51,831 bases of DNA from an uncultured Paenibacillaceae bacterium (GTDB lineage Bacteria > Bacillota > Bacilli > Paenibacillales > DA-C8), in assembly GCA_937957685.1 (NCBI GenBank), contig CALGAO010000142.1, positions 1-51,831 on the forward strand. Direction: 5' to 3'. Under the pieces are notes generated by a model. That model did not search any database. It was not told the DNA's origin and saw only the letters and a program-made list of their open reading frames with translations. The translations under genes and the position numbers were made by a program. Shown piece after piece: positions 7,904 through 16,188 of the stretch (its first letter is position 1; each line of letters starts with the position of its first letter).

Positions 7904-9775
7904 TCACGCGAACCTGAACTCGAACCGGGCCTCGCACGCCGCCTCCTTCATCGTCCAGGCGAAATCCAGCGCATAATACTCGACCTTCCTGCCATGATGG
8001 TCGATCATGTCCAACTTCTCCACTTCGGCCTCGGCCAGTTCGAAGTCATAATAGATGCGCACATGGGCATGCTTGCCGCCGTCGATCAGGTAGCAATTGC
8101 GCGCCACCTTGACGGGATGCGCCACGCAGATGAAGCGCTCGACGATCCTGACGGGTTCCTCTGACCCACCTGAGGTTCCCGTCCCTGCGATCTGATACGA
8201 GTCCGTCAGCACCAGCACAGGGACTTGCTCCTTCCGCCACTCGAACCGGCGCACCAGCGAGCGCAGACGTTCGGCCGGGTATGCTCCCGCCAACTCCAGC
8301 TCCAGCACATCGCGATCCGCCTCACTCGCAGCAGCCAGCACCCGCGCCTTCCGCTCCCGGCCAGCCTCCTGCAGCTGACCATCGACGATCGGCACCGAAT
8401 GCCCGGCCGAGCTGGTGCAGATGAACGTATACCGCTGCTCGCCGAAATACTGCGCGCTGTACATCCCCCAGCCCATGTCCGCCAGCAGCGAGACGCCGCC
8501 GGCATGCAGGATGAAGCTCCCCACGTCATTGTGGTTATGCGGCTCGTCGTTATGCCCGCCCTTGGCGGCAAATCCGTACATCATGCCATCCTCGCCTGCG
8601 CGGCGGGAGATCAGCCATTGCACATCTCCCAGCCAACAGGAAGCATCGCCCCAGGGCTTGCCCGTCAGATCCGGATCGAACCACAGCAGATTGCGCAAGG
8701 CAGGCGCCCATCGCCCGCAATGGTCGTCCGCAAACCGCGCTCGCAGCTTCAGCTCCGGCACCTCACACTCCGGGAACTGCTTCGCCAGATAGTGGGTCAG
8801 TCCGATCTGCACCCTTCCGACTGGCCCCGAATCCGCGAAGTTGACGACCCGATCCCCGCTCAGGAAGCATTTGTGCTGGAAGGCTGCGATCTCGCGAATC
8901 TTCGGCGATGCGAACAGGTCCAGCGCCCCGCTTGTTCTCCGCCTGATCAGATCAGCCGCATAGACGTAAAATCCGAATCCGTACCCCCAGTAATAAATGC
9001 CCTCCATACACGCGCCGTCGTCCCCGTACCCTTCCAGGAAGCAGCCGAGCGAGTGAAGCGCACGATCCATGATCTCGCCCAGCTCATCCGGATCATCGAC
9101 CAGGTAGATCGCGGCGGATACGATGGAGCCCGCGCACACGGCGGACCAATTGTGCCGGGCTTCCTCCCAGCCGAAGGGACCGCGATTCATATAGGGATAC
9201 AGGACCCGGCGATAAACCTCATGCCGCACTCGCTCATGAATCGCCCGAGCCAGCCGGCCATCCAGCAGCCCGCAGATCTCGGCAAGGGCAAAAGCCGTCT
9301 CCGCGGCGAACAGGTCGACCCAGTCGCGCTTGTCGTTATCCAGCCATCGATCATGCCGGATCGAATACGCATGCTGCTCCGAAGGACGCGGCAGATGAGC
9401 CGGCAAGCACCAGCTATACTCATCGCAGATCGCCCAGATCAGATCCTCCAGACCGGCCAGATAGCGAGACTGTTCCGGCTCCAGCAGCGCCATGAGCGCC
9501 AGCGCGGTCAGCCTGCGCCGTCTGGCGAAGTACAGCTCCTCATACGGCAATCTCGAACCTTCCTCCGCGAACAGCCGATGCTTCGACCACAGGAGCAGCG
9601 GGATCGGTTCCTCCAGGAAATGGTCCGCAGCCTCCCTGATCTCCCTGATCAGCGGTTCTGCAGCCGGATGCGCCTTAAGCGCCTGGATCCGATCCGCCAA
9701 CGCGCCCCCATCCACGAGCATATGCTGCTTGTCGGGAGCAGATGACAATGCCTTGTGCCAATCACCGTGAGTCAT
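7904..9775 (-). CDS. Heparinase II/III-family protein (polysaccharide lyase-like)
   Basis: The 623-residue product has an N-terminal alpha/alpha-toroid region (about 60-340) and a C-terminal beta-sandwich of the heparinase II/III type starting near KGGHNDEPHNHNDVGSFILHAG, where the His and Asn residues form the conserved uronate/metal-binding signature. There is no signal peptide, so it probably acts on imported uronic-acid oligosaccharides in the cytoplasm. The start at 9775 has GAGGGGGTG six bases upstream. A possible promoter (TTGAAA, 17 bp, CACAAT) lies at 9815-9843. The gene is a single transcription unit, with array A directly downstream. The true substrate (heparin, alginate, ulvan or other) cannot be read from sequence. 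Confidence 0.85.
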   Translation of the reverse strand: MTHGDWHKALSSAPDKQHMLVDGGALADRIQALKAHPAAEPLIREIREAADHFLEEPIPLLLWSKHRLFAEEGSRLPYEELYFARRRRLTALALMALLEPEQSRYLAGLEDLIWAICDEYSWCLPAHLPRPSEQHAYSIRHDRWLDNDKRDWVDLFAAETAFALAEICGLLDGRLARAIHERVRHEVYRRVLYPYMNRGPFGWEEARHNWSAVCAGSIVSAAIYLVDDPDELGEIMDRALHSLGCFLEGYGDDGACMEGIYYWGYGFGFYVYAADLIRRRTSGALDLFASPKIREIAAFQHKCFLSGDRVVNFADSGPVGRVQIGLTHYLAKQFPECEVPELKLRARFADDHCGRWAPALRNLLWFDPDLTGKPWGDASCWLGDVQWLISRRAGEDGMMYGFAAKGGHNDEPHNHNDVGSFILHAGGVSLLADMGWGMYSAQYFGEQRYTFICTSSAGHSVPIVDGQLQEAGRERKARVLAAASEADRDVLELELAGAYPAERLRSLVRRFEWRKEQVPVLVLTDSYQIAGTGTSGGSEEPVRIVERFICVAHPVKVARNCYLIDGGKHAHVRIYYDFELAEAEVEKLDMIDHHGRKVEYYALDFAWTMKEAACEARFEFRFA

Positions 9776-10110
9776 GAAGACACCCCCCTCTTGCCCGATT
9801 CTCTGTCTGATCCCATTGTGAACGATTGTGTAAGGCCTTTCAACAGGATTTTCGTTTCTGTGCTTCTCTCGTGAAAAATGTCACAGTCGATAGCCCTCAA
9901 GTCCGGTACAATCAAAGCTGCTTCATAGTTGGACGAGTGATGTCGATGATGCAACGATGCTTCATACATGCAATCCGCATTTGCCGTGATCCACTGGACG
10001 ATGACCGTCCGGGATGCCGCATTCCCCCCAATGACCATCACTCCATGCCAAAAAGGCCGTCCCGGGATCAAGCCAATGATGGCATGACACATGGGACAGC
10101 CTGCCTGGAA
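9776..10110. other. Intergenic region, possible heparinase promoter only
   Basis: Apart from a weak minus-strand promoter candidate (-35 TTGAAA at 9838-9843, -10 CACAAT at 9815-9820), nothing recognisable is seen. A 106-codon minus-strand frame here has no ribosome site and no domain. Confidence 0.4.
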
Positions 10111-12000
10111 TCATGCTTGCAATTGTCCGATCAGCAGCTTCGCAGCCTGACGGGCGCTGGAGAAGGCACGCTCGGCAAGCTGACCCTTGCCCTCGCAGCC
10201 ATCGCCGCAGAAGAAGAACGGCACACCCTCGATCCGCACCGGCATAAACTTGTTGTCGGCGATCGCCTTGACGCTCTGCACCATCGCCTTCTTCGACATC
10301 CGCTTCACAGCGACCTCATCTCGCCAGCCCGGGTAATGGCGGTCGAACAGCTGCTCCATCTGTTCCACGCGGCGATCCTGGTACGCCTTGAGCTCGGCCT
10401 CCGACTCGAAGTTGTCATGCAGGTAAGCGATCCCCTGCAGAAGCTGGCCTCCCGGCGGAGCGATCGTATTGTCCGTGGCGGTCACATCGCTGATGAAGCA
10501 TTTGTTGTCCATATCGCTGATGTACGAGAACGGACGGTTCACGATCCGCTTCAGGCCCACGTCGTAGACGAGCACCTCTGTGGAGGTGTTGTTCTCATAC
10601 GGCGCCACTTCGCTCTCCCATGGCGTTCCCTTGAGCAGCTTGGCCACCTGCTGGACGGGCATCGCGAAGATGACGTAATCGAACAGCTCCGCCCTTTTCT
10701 TCGTCGTCAGCCTGAACTTCTCGCCCTCCTGAGCCACTTCGTCCACCGCTTCCCGCATCGACAGTTCCCAACGTCCGGACTTCTCGATCTTCTGCGTCAG
10801 CTGATTGGTGATCACGACCCAGCTGCCCAGGATATAGTTGACCGGCCGCTGCGACACGAACAGGTTCTGGTAATATTCGCAGATGACGGAACCCGGCACC
10901 TTGCGCGCGTCCTCCGGCGAGATGAAGAAGTTCGAGCAGACGAGATGCTCCCACAGCTCCTTGATGTCCTCGCTGACCGTGGATTCGGCGAAGAAATCGC
11001 CGAGCGTGGCGTAATGTTTCATCTTGTGAATGTTGGTCACGATGCTGACGATCTCGCCGACGAATCTGACCTTCTCCAGCGGCCCGAGCAGATCGGTCTT
11101 CAGCATGTTGATGGCGTCGAGCGGAGCTGGCGTCATATGACCGTTCTTCTCGTAGATGACCTTGCGCTTGTCGACCTGCCGGCTGCTGAAGGTGAGCCCG
11201 AGCTCTTGCCCGATCTTGCTGATCGTATGGCGATCGATGCCGTAGATGGCGTGCGCGCCATAGTTCAGCGTGAAGCCTTCCTTCTCATAGGTGAACGCCC
11301 TGCCGCCGAACTGCGGGCTGCGTTCGAACAGGATGCCTTCGACATTCGGATGCTCGCTCAGATAAGCTGCAGCCGTAAGCCCCGCCAGACCGCCGCCGAT
11401 GACCGCAACGCGAATCTTGCGGGAACGGTCGAAGGACGGTGTCACCTTGATCTTGCCGTCCGCTTCGCCGATCCCCCGCCAGAGCACGTTCATGCGCTCC
11501 TGCACCATCTGCTTCAGATCGGCCTTCTCCTCATGTGACCATATATATAATGTGCCGGCGTACGTGGCCACCAGCGCGTCGATCTTGCCCGGTTCAGGGA
11601 TCCACTTGCTGAGCGCCGTCTGGAGATGGCGGAACAGGTCGCCGTGCATCTCGGCCACCCTCTCGTTCTGCGCGGCCAGGGCGAAAATGCTGCGTATCAG
11701 CCTCGGGATCTCACAGACCGTATCCGACAGCTCCAGGAACAGCCGATTGATATGCTCCTCCAGGGAGGTCACATTCCTCGGGCCGTCCTGCGTCCAACGC
11801 TGGATCACTTCGTTCTGCACCTTGCCGAAGTCGGCGAGGATGTCTTCCTTGCTTTCGAAATAGTGATAGAACGTTCCCTTGGATATGCCCGTTTCCTGTA
11901 TGATCTCGTCAACGGATACGTTTTCATAACCGCGGGCAACAAACATATCCAAAGCCTTGTCGATAACCTGTTGTCTCTTCTGAAGGGTGGAATCCCGCAT
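10111..12000 (-). CDS. TetR repressor fused to FAD-dependent amine-oxidase/phytoene-desaturase-like enzyme
   Basis: One unbroken frame of 629 residues joins two proteins that are normally separate. Residues about 5-55 are a TetR helix-turn-helix (TLQKRQQVIDKALDMFVARG... ISKGTFYHYFESKEDIL), and about 60-180 a TetR ligand/dimer domain. From about 197 a dinucleotide-binding fold starts (VAVIGGGLAGLTAAAYL, then an acidic end ILFE), followed by FGGRAFTYEKEGF and a C-terminal FFFCGDGCEGKGQLAERA, the FAD-binding signature of the amine-oxidase/phytoene-desaturase family. The start is set at 12000 (AAAGGTG site) because the promoter -10 box lies at 12045-12050, too close for the upstream ATG at 12039. 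A TetR-type operator sits just upstream. The protein may sense redox state or an enzyme ligand and regulate itself; this is inference. Confidence 0.88.
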   Translation of the reverse strand: MRDSTLQKRQQVIDKALDMFVARGYENVSVDEIIQETGISKGTFYHYFESKEDILADFGKVQNEVIQRWTQDGPRNVTSLEEHINRLFLELSDTVCEIPRLIRSIFALAAQNERVAEMHGDLFRHLQTALSKWIPEPGKIDALVATYAGTLYIWSHEEKADLKQMVQERMNVLWRGIGEADGKIKVTPSFDRSRKIRVAVIGGGLAGLTAAAYLSEHPNVEGILFERSPQFGGRAFTYEKEGFTLNYGAHAIYGIDRHTISKIGQELGLTFSSRQVDKRKVIYEKNGHMTPAPLDAINMLKTDLLGPLEKVRFVGEIVSIVTNIHKMKHYATLGDFFAESTVSEDIKELWEHLVCSNFFISPEDARKVPGSVICEYYQNLFVSQRPVNYILGSWVVITNQLTQKIEKSGRWELSMREAVDEVAQEGEKFRLTTKKRAELFDYVIFAMPVQQVAKLLKGTPWESEVAPYENNTSTEVLVYDVGLKRIVNRPFSYISDMDNKCFISDVTATDNTIAPPGGQLLQGIAYLHDNFESEAELKAYQDRRVEQMEQLFDRHYPGWRDEVAVKRMSKKAMVQSVKAIADNKFMPVRIEGVPFFFCGDGCEGKGQLAERAFSSARQAAKLLIGQLQA

Positions 12001-12044
12001 CGTCGCACACACCTTTGCTGTATCATACTTCTGTTCCATTCCTG

Positions 12045-12073
12045 AGTATAGTGGATTCCCCCCCGGGTGTCCA
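12045..12073 (-). promoter_or_regulatory. Promoter of the TetR-FAD fusion gene
   Basis: On the minus strand, TGGACA (12068-12073) and TATACT (12045-12050) are spaced 17 bp apart. Transcription would begin near 12038, which supports the ATG at 12000 as the start codon. Confidence 0.6.
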
Positions 12074-12080
12074 GCAAAAA

Positions 12081-12097
12081 TTAGACCGACAGTCTAA
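12081..12097. promoter_or_regulatory. TetR-type operator palindrome
   Basis: TTAGAC-CGACA-GTCTAA is a perfect 6-bp inverted repeat with a 5-bp centre, 7 bp upstream of the -35 box of the fusion gene. Its size and form match operators of TetR/AcrR-type regulators, which makes autoregulation likely. Confidence 0.7.
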
Positions 12098-12248
12098 AAT
12101 TATGTGTCATATCCAATCATTTGCTTCCCAATCTCCATATGGCAAAGCGGCCAGGCAAAAAAAGACAAGAATCGCCACCAAACCGCACTGCCCCAAGAAG
12201 GCGTGGCAGCTTGATGGCGAAGCGCTCCATGTCGCATGATCCCGGAAA

Positions 12249-13031
12249 TTACAGGGCCGCCGCTTGTCCGCCGTCGATGTTCACCGAGGTGCCGGTAACG
12301 TAAGAGGCCGCTTCCGAGACGAGAAATGCAATGACATTTGCCGCTTCATCGGCATCGCCGATCCTGCCGAGCGGAATGCCGTGCCCCGGATCTCTGGCGT
12401 ACTCCTCCCAGGTCCTGTCCGGTGTCTGGGCCTTCCACATCCGTTCCACCTGGGCGCTGCGGATCGTGCCGATGCAGACGGTGTTGACCCGGATGCCGTA
12501 CGGGCCGAGGTCCTTGCTCATCGCTTTGGTGAGCGCCATTCCGGCGGCGCGGCTGACGCTGGACGGCATGGACGAAGCGCCGGGCGTCTTGGCTCTGGAG
12601 GCCGTGACGTTGACGATCGCCCCGCCTCCAGCCCGCTTCATGTGCGGGATGGCCGCGCGGGAACAGTTGATCGCCGCATGCAGCTTCAGATCCAGATCGC
12701 CCGCCCATTCCTCCGGCGAGATGTCCTCAAAGGGACGGGCCGCAGAGGTACCGGCATTGTTGATCAGGATATCCAGCCCGCCATAGGCCTGGACGGTTTC
12801 CGCTACCGCCCGCTCGCAGCCTTCTCTCGTCGACACATCGGCCTGGATGAGCAGAGCGCCGCGTCCCGTCCGCTCGCGGATGATCGCGTCCGCCTCATCC
12901 AGCCCTTCCTTGCTTCTGGCGCAGATCGCCACATCGGCTCCCTCCAGGATCAGGCGCACGGCCGTCGCCAGACCGATGCCCTTGCTGCCGCCGGTGATCA
13001 GCGCTTTTTTGCCCTTGAGTCCCAACTCCAT
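12249..13031 (-). CDS. SDR-family oxidoreductase with altered catalytic Tyr/Lys
   Basis: The 260-residue product has the SDR Rossmann motif ITGGSKGIG, ADVS and LINNAG. Where classical SDRs have YxxxK (YSASKAA), this protein reads SSVSRAA, so both the catalytic Tyr and Lys are replaced. The following segment GIRVNTVCIG and the C-terminal DGG are normal. A related SDR subfamily with the same substitution is recalled, but its reaction is not known to me. The start at 13031 has AAGGAGG eight bases upstream; ATGs further up lack such a site. It is the gene 3' of a 110-codon hypothetical gene on the same strand, about 95 bp apart. NAD(P) binding is likely; a dehydrogenase activity is doubtful. Confidence 0.83.
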   Translation of the reverse strand: MELGLKGKKALITGGSKGIGLATAVRLILEGADVAICARSKEGLDEADAIIRERTGRGALLIQADVSTREGCERAVAETVQAYGGLDILINNAGTSAARPFEDISPEEWAGDLDLKLHAAINCSRAAIPHMKRAGGGAIVNVTASRAKTPGASSMPSSVSRAAGMALTKAMSKDLGPYGIRVNTVCIGTIRSAQVERMWKAQTPDRTWEEYARDPGHGIPLGRIGDADEAANVIAFLVSEAASYVTGTSVNIDGGQAAAL

Positions 13032-13125
13032 GTGCAATGCCTCCTTCATAGTGATATGCATTCATCTGACCAAATCTATCTCCGATGATCGTCAGGGGAG
13101 CGGAATGCGGTATTCGGAGTATTTC

Positions 13126-13440
13126 TCAATGATGTGTTCCCCCCTGCGCATATACCCAATGAAAGGCAAACTGATCTCCGGTATAGCCGGTACGCGTCCG
13201 GATATCCGGTATGATCAGCGATTCCATATGGTTCTGCATCGTCTCCTGGATGACGCGGAAGCGCTCGATGTTCAGATCGCGCTGCAGGCGTGCCTCCTCG
13301 TAAGGGGCATTCTGGAGAAAATACTGCAACGCCACCTCATCATCTTCCATATCATCCGGCAAAGGTTGCCCGGAGCCGCGAAACACATCCCTTACCGTGA
13401 GCAGCCAGTCCTTGTAGAGGTTCATATGTATCTGATTCAT
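13126..13440 (-). CDS. Small hypothetical protein
   Basis: The product has about 104 residues if it starts at 13440 (GGGTGGG nearby), or 110 from 13458. It is acidic and helical, without signal peptide or membrane segment, and rich in Gln, Glu, Arg and Asp (for example NIERFRVIQETMQNHMESLI). The family is not recognised. A possible promoter (TTGTCG, 18 bp, TATGAT) is seen on the minus strand near 13527-13559. The frame is long for chance in this region and points the same way as the SDR downstream. Confidence 0.55.
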   Translation of the reverse strand: MNQIHMNLYKDWLLTVRDVFRGSGQPLPDDMEDDEVALQYFLQNAPYEEARLQRDLNIERFRVIQETMQNHMESLIIPDIRTRTGYTGDQFAFHWVYAQGGTHH

Positions 13441-13605
13441 GCGATCCCACCCTTTCATCCTTTCCTACGATAACACAGCACCCGCTAGCTCGTAAATGTA
13501 ACTCATAAGAAACCGGTAAAAAAACGCATCATAAACGGTAACATCAGGAATCGACAACAAACTGCATAATCCTGCAATTTTGCCAAGCGCATCCATTTCG
13601 TGACA

Positions 13606-13634
13606 TTGATCACAGTCGTCGCGAAGGATATAAT
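13606..13634 (+). promoter_or_regulatory. Promoter of SDR gene 13693
   Basis: TTGATC (13606-13611) and a perfect TATAAT (13629-13634) are spaced 17 bp apart. The box ends 59 bp before the start codon. Confidence 0.75.
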
Positions 13635-13692
13635 ATAGAATGTAATTGGAAAATCTATGTAACCAATTTGCAAAACTCTGGAGGGATTCGCA

Positions 13693-14451
13693 ATGAAACT
13701 GGCAGACAAAGTAGCAGTTGTAACCGGCGCCGCATCGGGCATGGGCAAGTCCATCGCCACCCTGTTCGCCAAGGAAGGAGCCAAGGTTGTCGCTGCCGAC
13801 CTGAATCTGGAAGGCGTGCAGGCTGTCGTCAATGAGATCACGGCTGCAGGCGGCACGGCGGTGGCGGTTCAGGCCAACGTAGCCAAGGAAGAAGATATCC
13901 AGAACATGATCGATACAGCGGTGAATACATACGGCACACTGGACATCCTGGTCAACAACGCCGGCATCATGGACAACTTCATTCCGGCTGCGGAAGTGAC
14001 GGACGAGCTCTGGGAGCGCGTGTTCGCGGTCAATACGACCAGCGTCATGCGGTCGACTCGCAAGGCGCTGCCGATCTTCCTCGAGAAGGGCAAGGGCGTG
14101 ATCATCAACATCGCATCCATCGGCGGATTGTGCGGTTCGCGCGCGGGTGCCACATATACGGCATCCAAGCATGCGGTCATCGGCTTCACCAAGAACGTCG
14201 GCTTCCAATACGCGGACAAGGGCATCCGCTGCAACGCGATCGCTCCTGGCGGCGTCGCGACCAACATCCACACCACCTTCACGAACGTGAGCCAGTTCGG
14301 CATGGGCAAGGCTACTGCCGGAGCAAGCGCGAATCCTCGTCAAGGCAATCCGGATGAGATCGCAACCGTTGCCCTGTTCCTCGCTTCCGATGATTCGAGC
14401 TTCGTGAACGGCACCGTCATCACGGCGGATGCAGGCTGGACCGCTTATTGA
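13693..14451 (+). CDS. SDR-family oxidoreductase (classical, glucose-1-dehydrogenase/3-oxoacyl reductase type)
   Basis: The 252-residue product has all classical SDR elements: TGAASGMG (NAD(P) binding), ADLN after beta-2, NNAG, the catalytic Ser in INIASIGG, and Tyr/Lys in YTASKHA, with PGGVATNI after beta-6. The Asp in AADLN suggests NAD preference. The start has a GGAGG site. The gene has its own promoter and ends in a strong terminator, so it is a single transcription unit. Substrate cannot be read from sequence; relatives act on sugars, alcohols or oxoacyl thioesters. Confidence 0.92.
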   Translation: MKLADKVAVVTGAASGMGKSIATLFAKEGAKVVAADLNLEGVQAVVNEITAAGGTAVAVQANVAKEEDIQNMIDTAVNTYGTLDILVNNAGIMDNFIPAAEVTDELWERVFAVNTTSVMRSTRKALPIFLEKGKGVIINIASIGGLCGSRAGATYTASKHAVIGFTKNVGFQYADKGIRCNAIAPGGVATNIHTTFTNVSQFGMGKATAGASANPRQGNPDEIATVALFLASDDSSFVNGTVITADAGWTAY

Positions 14452-14482
14452 TCTCCTGCCACCGGCCGCACGATAACAGCAA

Positions 14483-14540
14483 GACGCGAGATATGGCCGT
14501 CCGTTATGGACACAGGCCGCATCTCGCGTCATTTTTTTTG
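14483..14540 (+). terminator. Rho-independent terminator after SDR gene
   Basis: Perfect 10-bp arms GACGCGAGAT and ATCTCGCGTC enclose an inner ATGGCC/GGCC stem and are followed by eight T (14532-14539). Confidence 0.9.
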
Positions 14541-14639
14541 ATGACCGTGGGAGCGTCCGTCACCCCCCATTAATCCGATCGTTTTGATCATGATAGTTGG
14601 CAAAAATAGTATGAGTTTATTCAAATGAAGATCTGCCCG

Positions 14640-15845
14640 TCACGCGCTTAATTGCCCGATGACGAGCGCGGTCGCCCCGATGGCCACGGCATCATCCTGC
14701 AGTCGGCTTCTCCGGAACTCCACCTGATATTGCGGATAGTAATAGGTATTGTGGCGGGCGATGCGGATCGCGTCCTCGTAGAACACGTCAATGCTGCCCA
14801 CGATCGGGCCGCCCAGGATCACCTGCTCGGGGTGGAGAATGTTCAGCAGGTTGGCCAGGCCGATGCCGAAGTACGAGGCCGCCTGGGTGAAAATCTCGCG
14901 TGCCAGCGAGTCGCCATCATGGTAGGCCCGTTCCAGATCCTCATAGGTCACGAATTCCGGCTTGCGGCACCGATCCCGAAGCAGCGTCTGCCTGCCCTGC
15001 TTCAGATAGGAGACGGCCACCCGTTCCAGGGCGTGCGAGGTGATGTACGATTCCCATGCGCCATAGTTGCCGCTGGCGCTGATCGGCGTCCGGCCATCGC
15101 TCTGGATGACCATCTGGCCGGCGGCGCCTTCCATATCGACCGCGCCATAGACGATCTTGCCCCCCACCATGACGGCGGAGCGGATGCCAACCCCCACATG
15201 CACGTACAGCACATGCTGCGGGCGCTCCTCCATATCGCTCCAATACTCGCCAAGCAGCGCCGTGTTCGCGCCATTGTCCAGCCAGACAGGCAGCGACAGC
15301 CTCTGCTCCAGCATCTCCCGGATCGGCACGTCATACCAGCCCGGCGCAGGAAAACGTTCAGGCGCATGGATGACGCCGCGCGCCCGATCCAGCGGTCCCA
15401 CGGCGCCGACCCCGATGCCCAACACCTTTCTGGCCGGGAGACGGTGCCTCATCATCATCTGCCGTGCGGCTTCCCCCACTTCATCGAGCAGGCGCTCCGG
15501 CACCAGCTCGGAGGTCATCTTCCAGACGACGCTGTCCAGCTTGTTCATCCGCATGTCGCATAGGACGAGCCGGGATGTGCCGCGCGAGATGTCCAGCCCG
15601 AATATGTATCCGTAATCCGCACGGATCTGATACAGCGTGGGGCGTCGTCCGCCGGTCGATTCGCCGAAGCCGGTTTCCTCGATCAGCCCTTCGCCGATCA
15701 GCTCCTCCAGCAAGCGGGTCAATGTGCTGATCGTATATCCGCTTAATTCATGAAGCTCCTGCTTGGAGATAATCCCTTTGAGCCGGATCCATTCATAGAC
15801 GTCCTTGCCCTTCCGGCTCGTGATGCGCTCCCCCAGTGATGCCAT
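14640..15845 (-). CDS. ROK-family sugar-responsive repressor (NagC/XylR type)
   Basis: The product has 401 residues from the ATG at 15845 (the upstream frame lacks a better site). An N-terminal MarR-like winged helix (about 10-75, ISKQELHELSGYTISTLTRLLEEL) precedes a ROK domain (FGLDISRG, GIGVGAVGPLD). Two features show it is not a kinase. The sugar-kinase Asp is replaced (LDNGANTALLGE instead of NDxN), and the zinc motif normally read as GH...CxCGxxGC is here GQ...SASGNYGA, without any Cys. It is therefore a pure regulator that binds a sugar effector. The neighbours AraC, Gfo/Idh/MocA oxidoreductase and DUF4038 hydrolase suggest it controls sugar use nearby, perhaps also itself. Confidence 0.87.
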   Translation of the reverse strand: MASLGERITSRKGKDVYEWIRLKGIISKQELHELSGYTISTLTRLLEELIGEGLIEETGFGESTGGRRPTLYQIRADYGYIFGLDISRGTSRLVLCDMRMNKLDSVVWKMTSELVPERLLDEVGEAARQMMMRHRLPARKVLGIGVGAVGPLDRARGVIHAPERFPAPGWYDVPIREMLEQRLSLPVWLDNGANTALLGEYWSDMEERPQHVLYVHVGVGIRSAVMVGGKIVYGAVDMEGAAGQMVIQSDGRTPISASGNYGAWESYITSHALERVAVSYLKQGRQTLLRDRCRKPEFVTYEDLERAYHDGDSLAREIFTQAASYFGIGLANLLNILHPEQVILGGPIVGSIDVFYEDAIRIARHNTYYYPQYQVEFRRSRLQDDAVAIGATALVIGQLSA

Positions 15846-15976
15846 CCTGTGATCGCCATCCTCTCGTCTCCAACTCGCTGCCGCCTGGTACAGAACCTGG
15901 CATTCCCCGTTCCGTTCGACCGGCCGCATCATCTGCTTGGTGCAGATGGCTCCTGTTTCTTTCTCTCACTAGCTGT

Positions 15977-16006
15977 ATAATACGATTCCAACCGCGCCGG
16001 AGGCAA
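15977..16006 (-). promoter_or_regulatory. Probable ROK gene promoter
   Basis: On the minus strand, TTGCCT (16001-16006) and TATTAT (15977-15982) are 18 bp apart. The rest of the 343-bp stretch up to the AraC gene end (16188) shows nothing else recognisable. Confidence 0.5.
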
Positions 16007-16188
16007 GGATGATGTACACCGGATGGATGCGCATCCCGATTCATTTCCGTCACATCCTGTTCCAAGTCTCTTCCTGGTGCTGATTACAGCAAACTTTCAT
16101 CCATTCTGGAATTATATTTTTTGCCTTTCACCCGAAAAACCGCACGATAATGAATCTTTTACACCAATGACCGGATTACTTTTAGTCA

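Noticed and set aside
8225..9745. Long open frame opposite the heparinase-like gene
   Set aside because: Mirror frame caused by high GC; no ribosome site or domain, and the opposite strand has a clear family match. The same holds for frames opposite the TetR-FAD, ABC, GH15, chemoreceptor and Gfo genes.
9772..10092. 106-codon minus-strand frame before the heparinase-like gene
   Set aside because: No ribosome site, no domain, overlaps the heparinase start.
13465..14532. 355-codon minus-strand frame across the SDR gene
   Set aside because: The plus-strand SDR has all family motifs, a perfect promoter and a terminator; the minus frame has no recognisable content.
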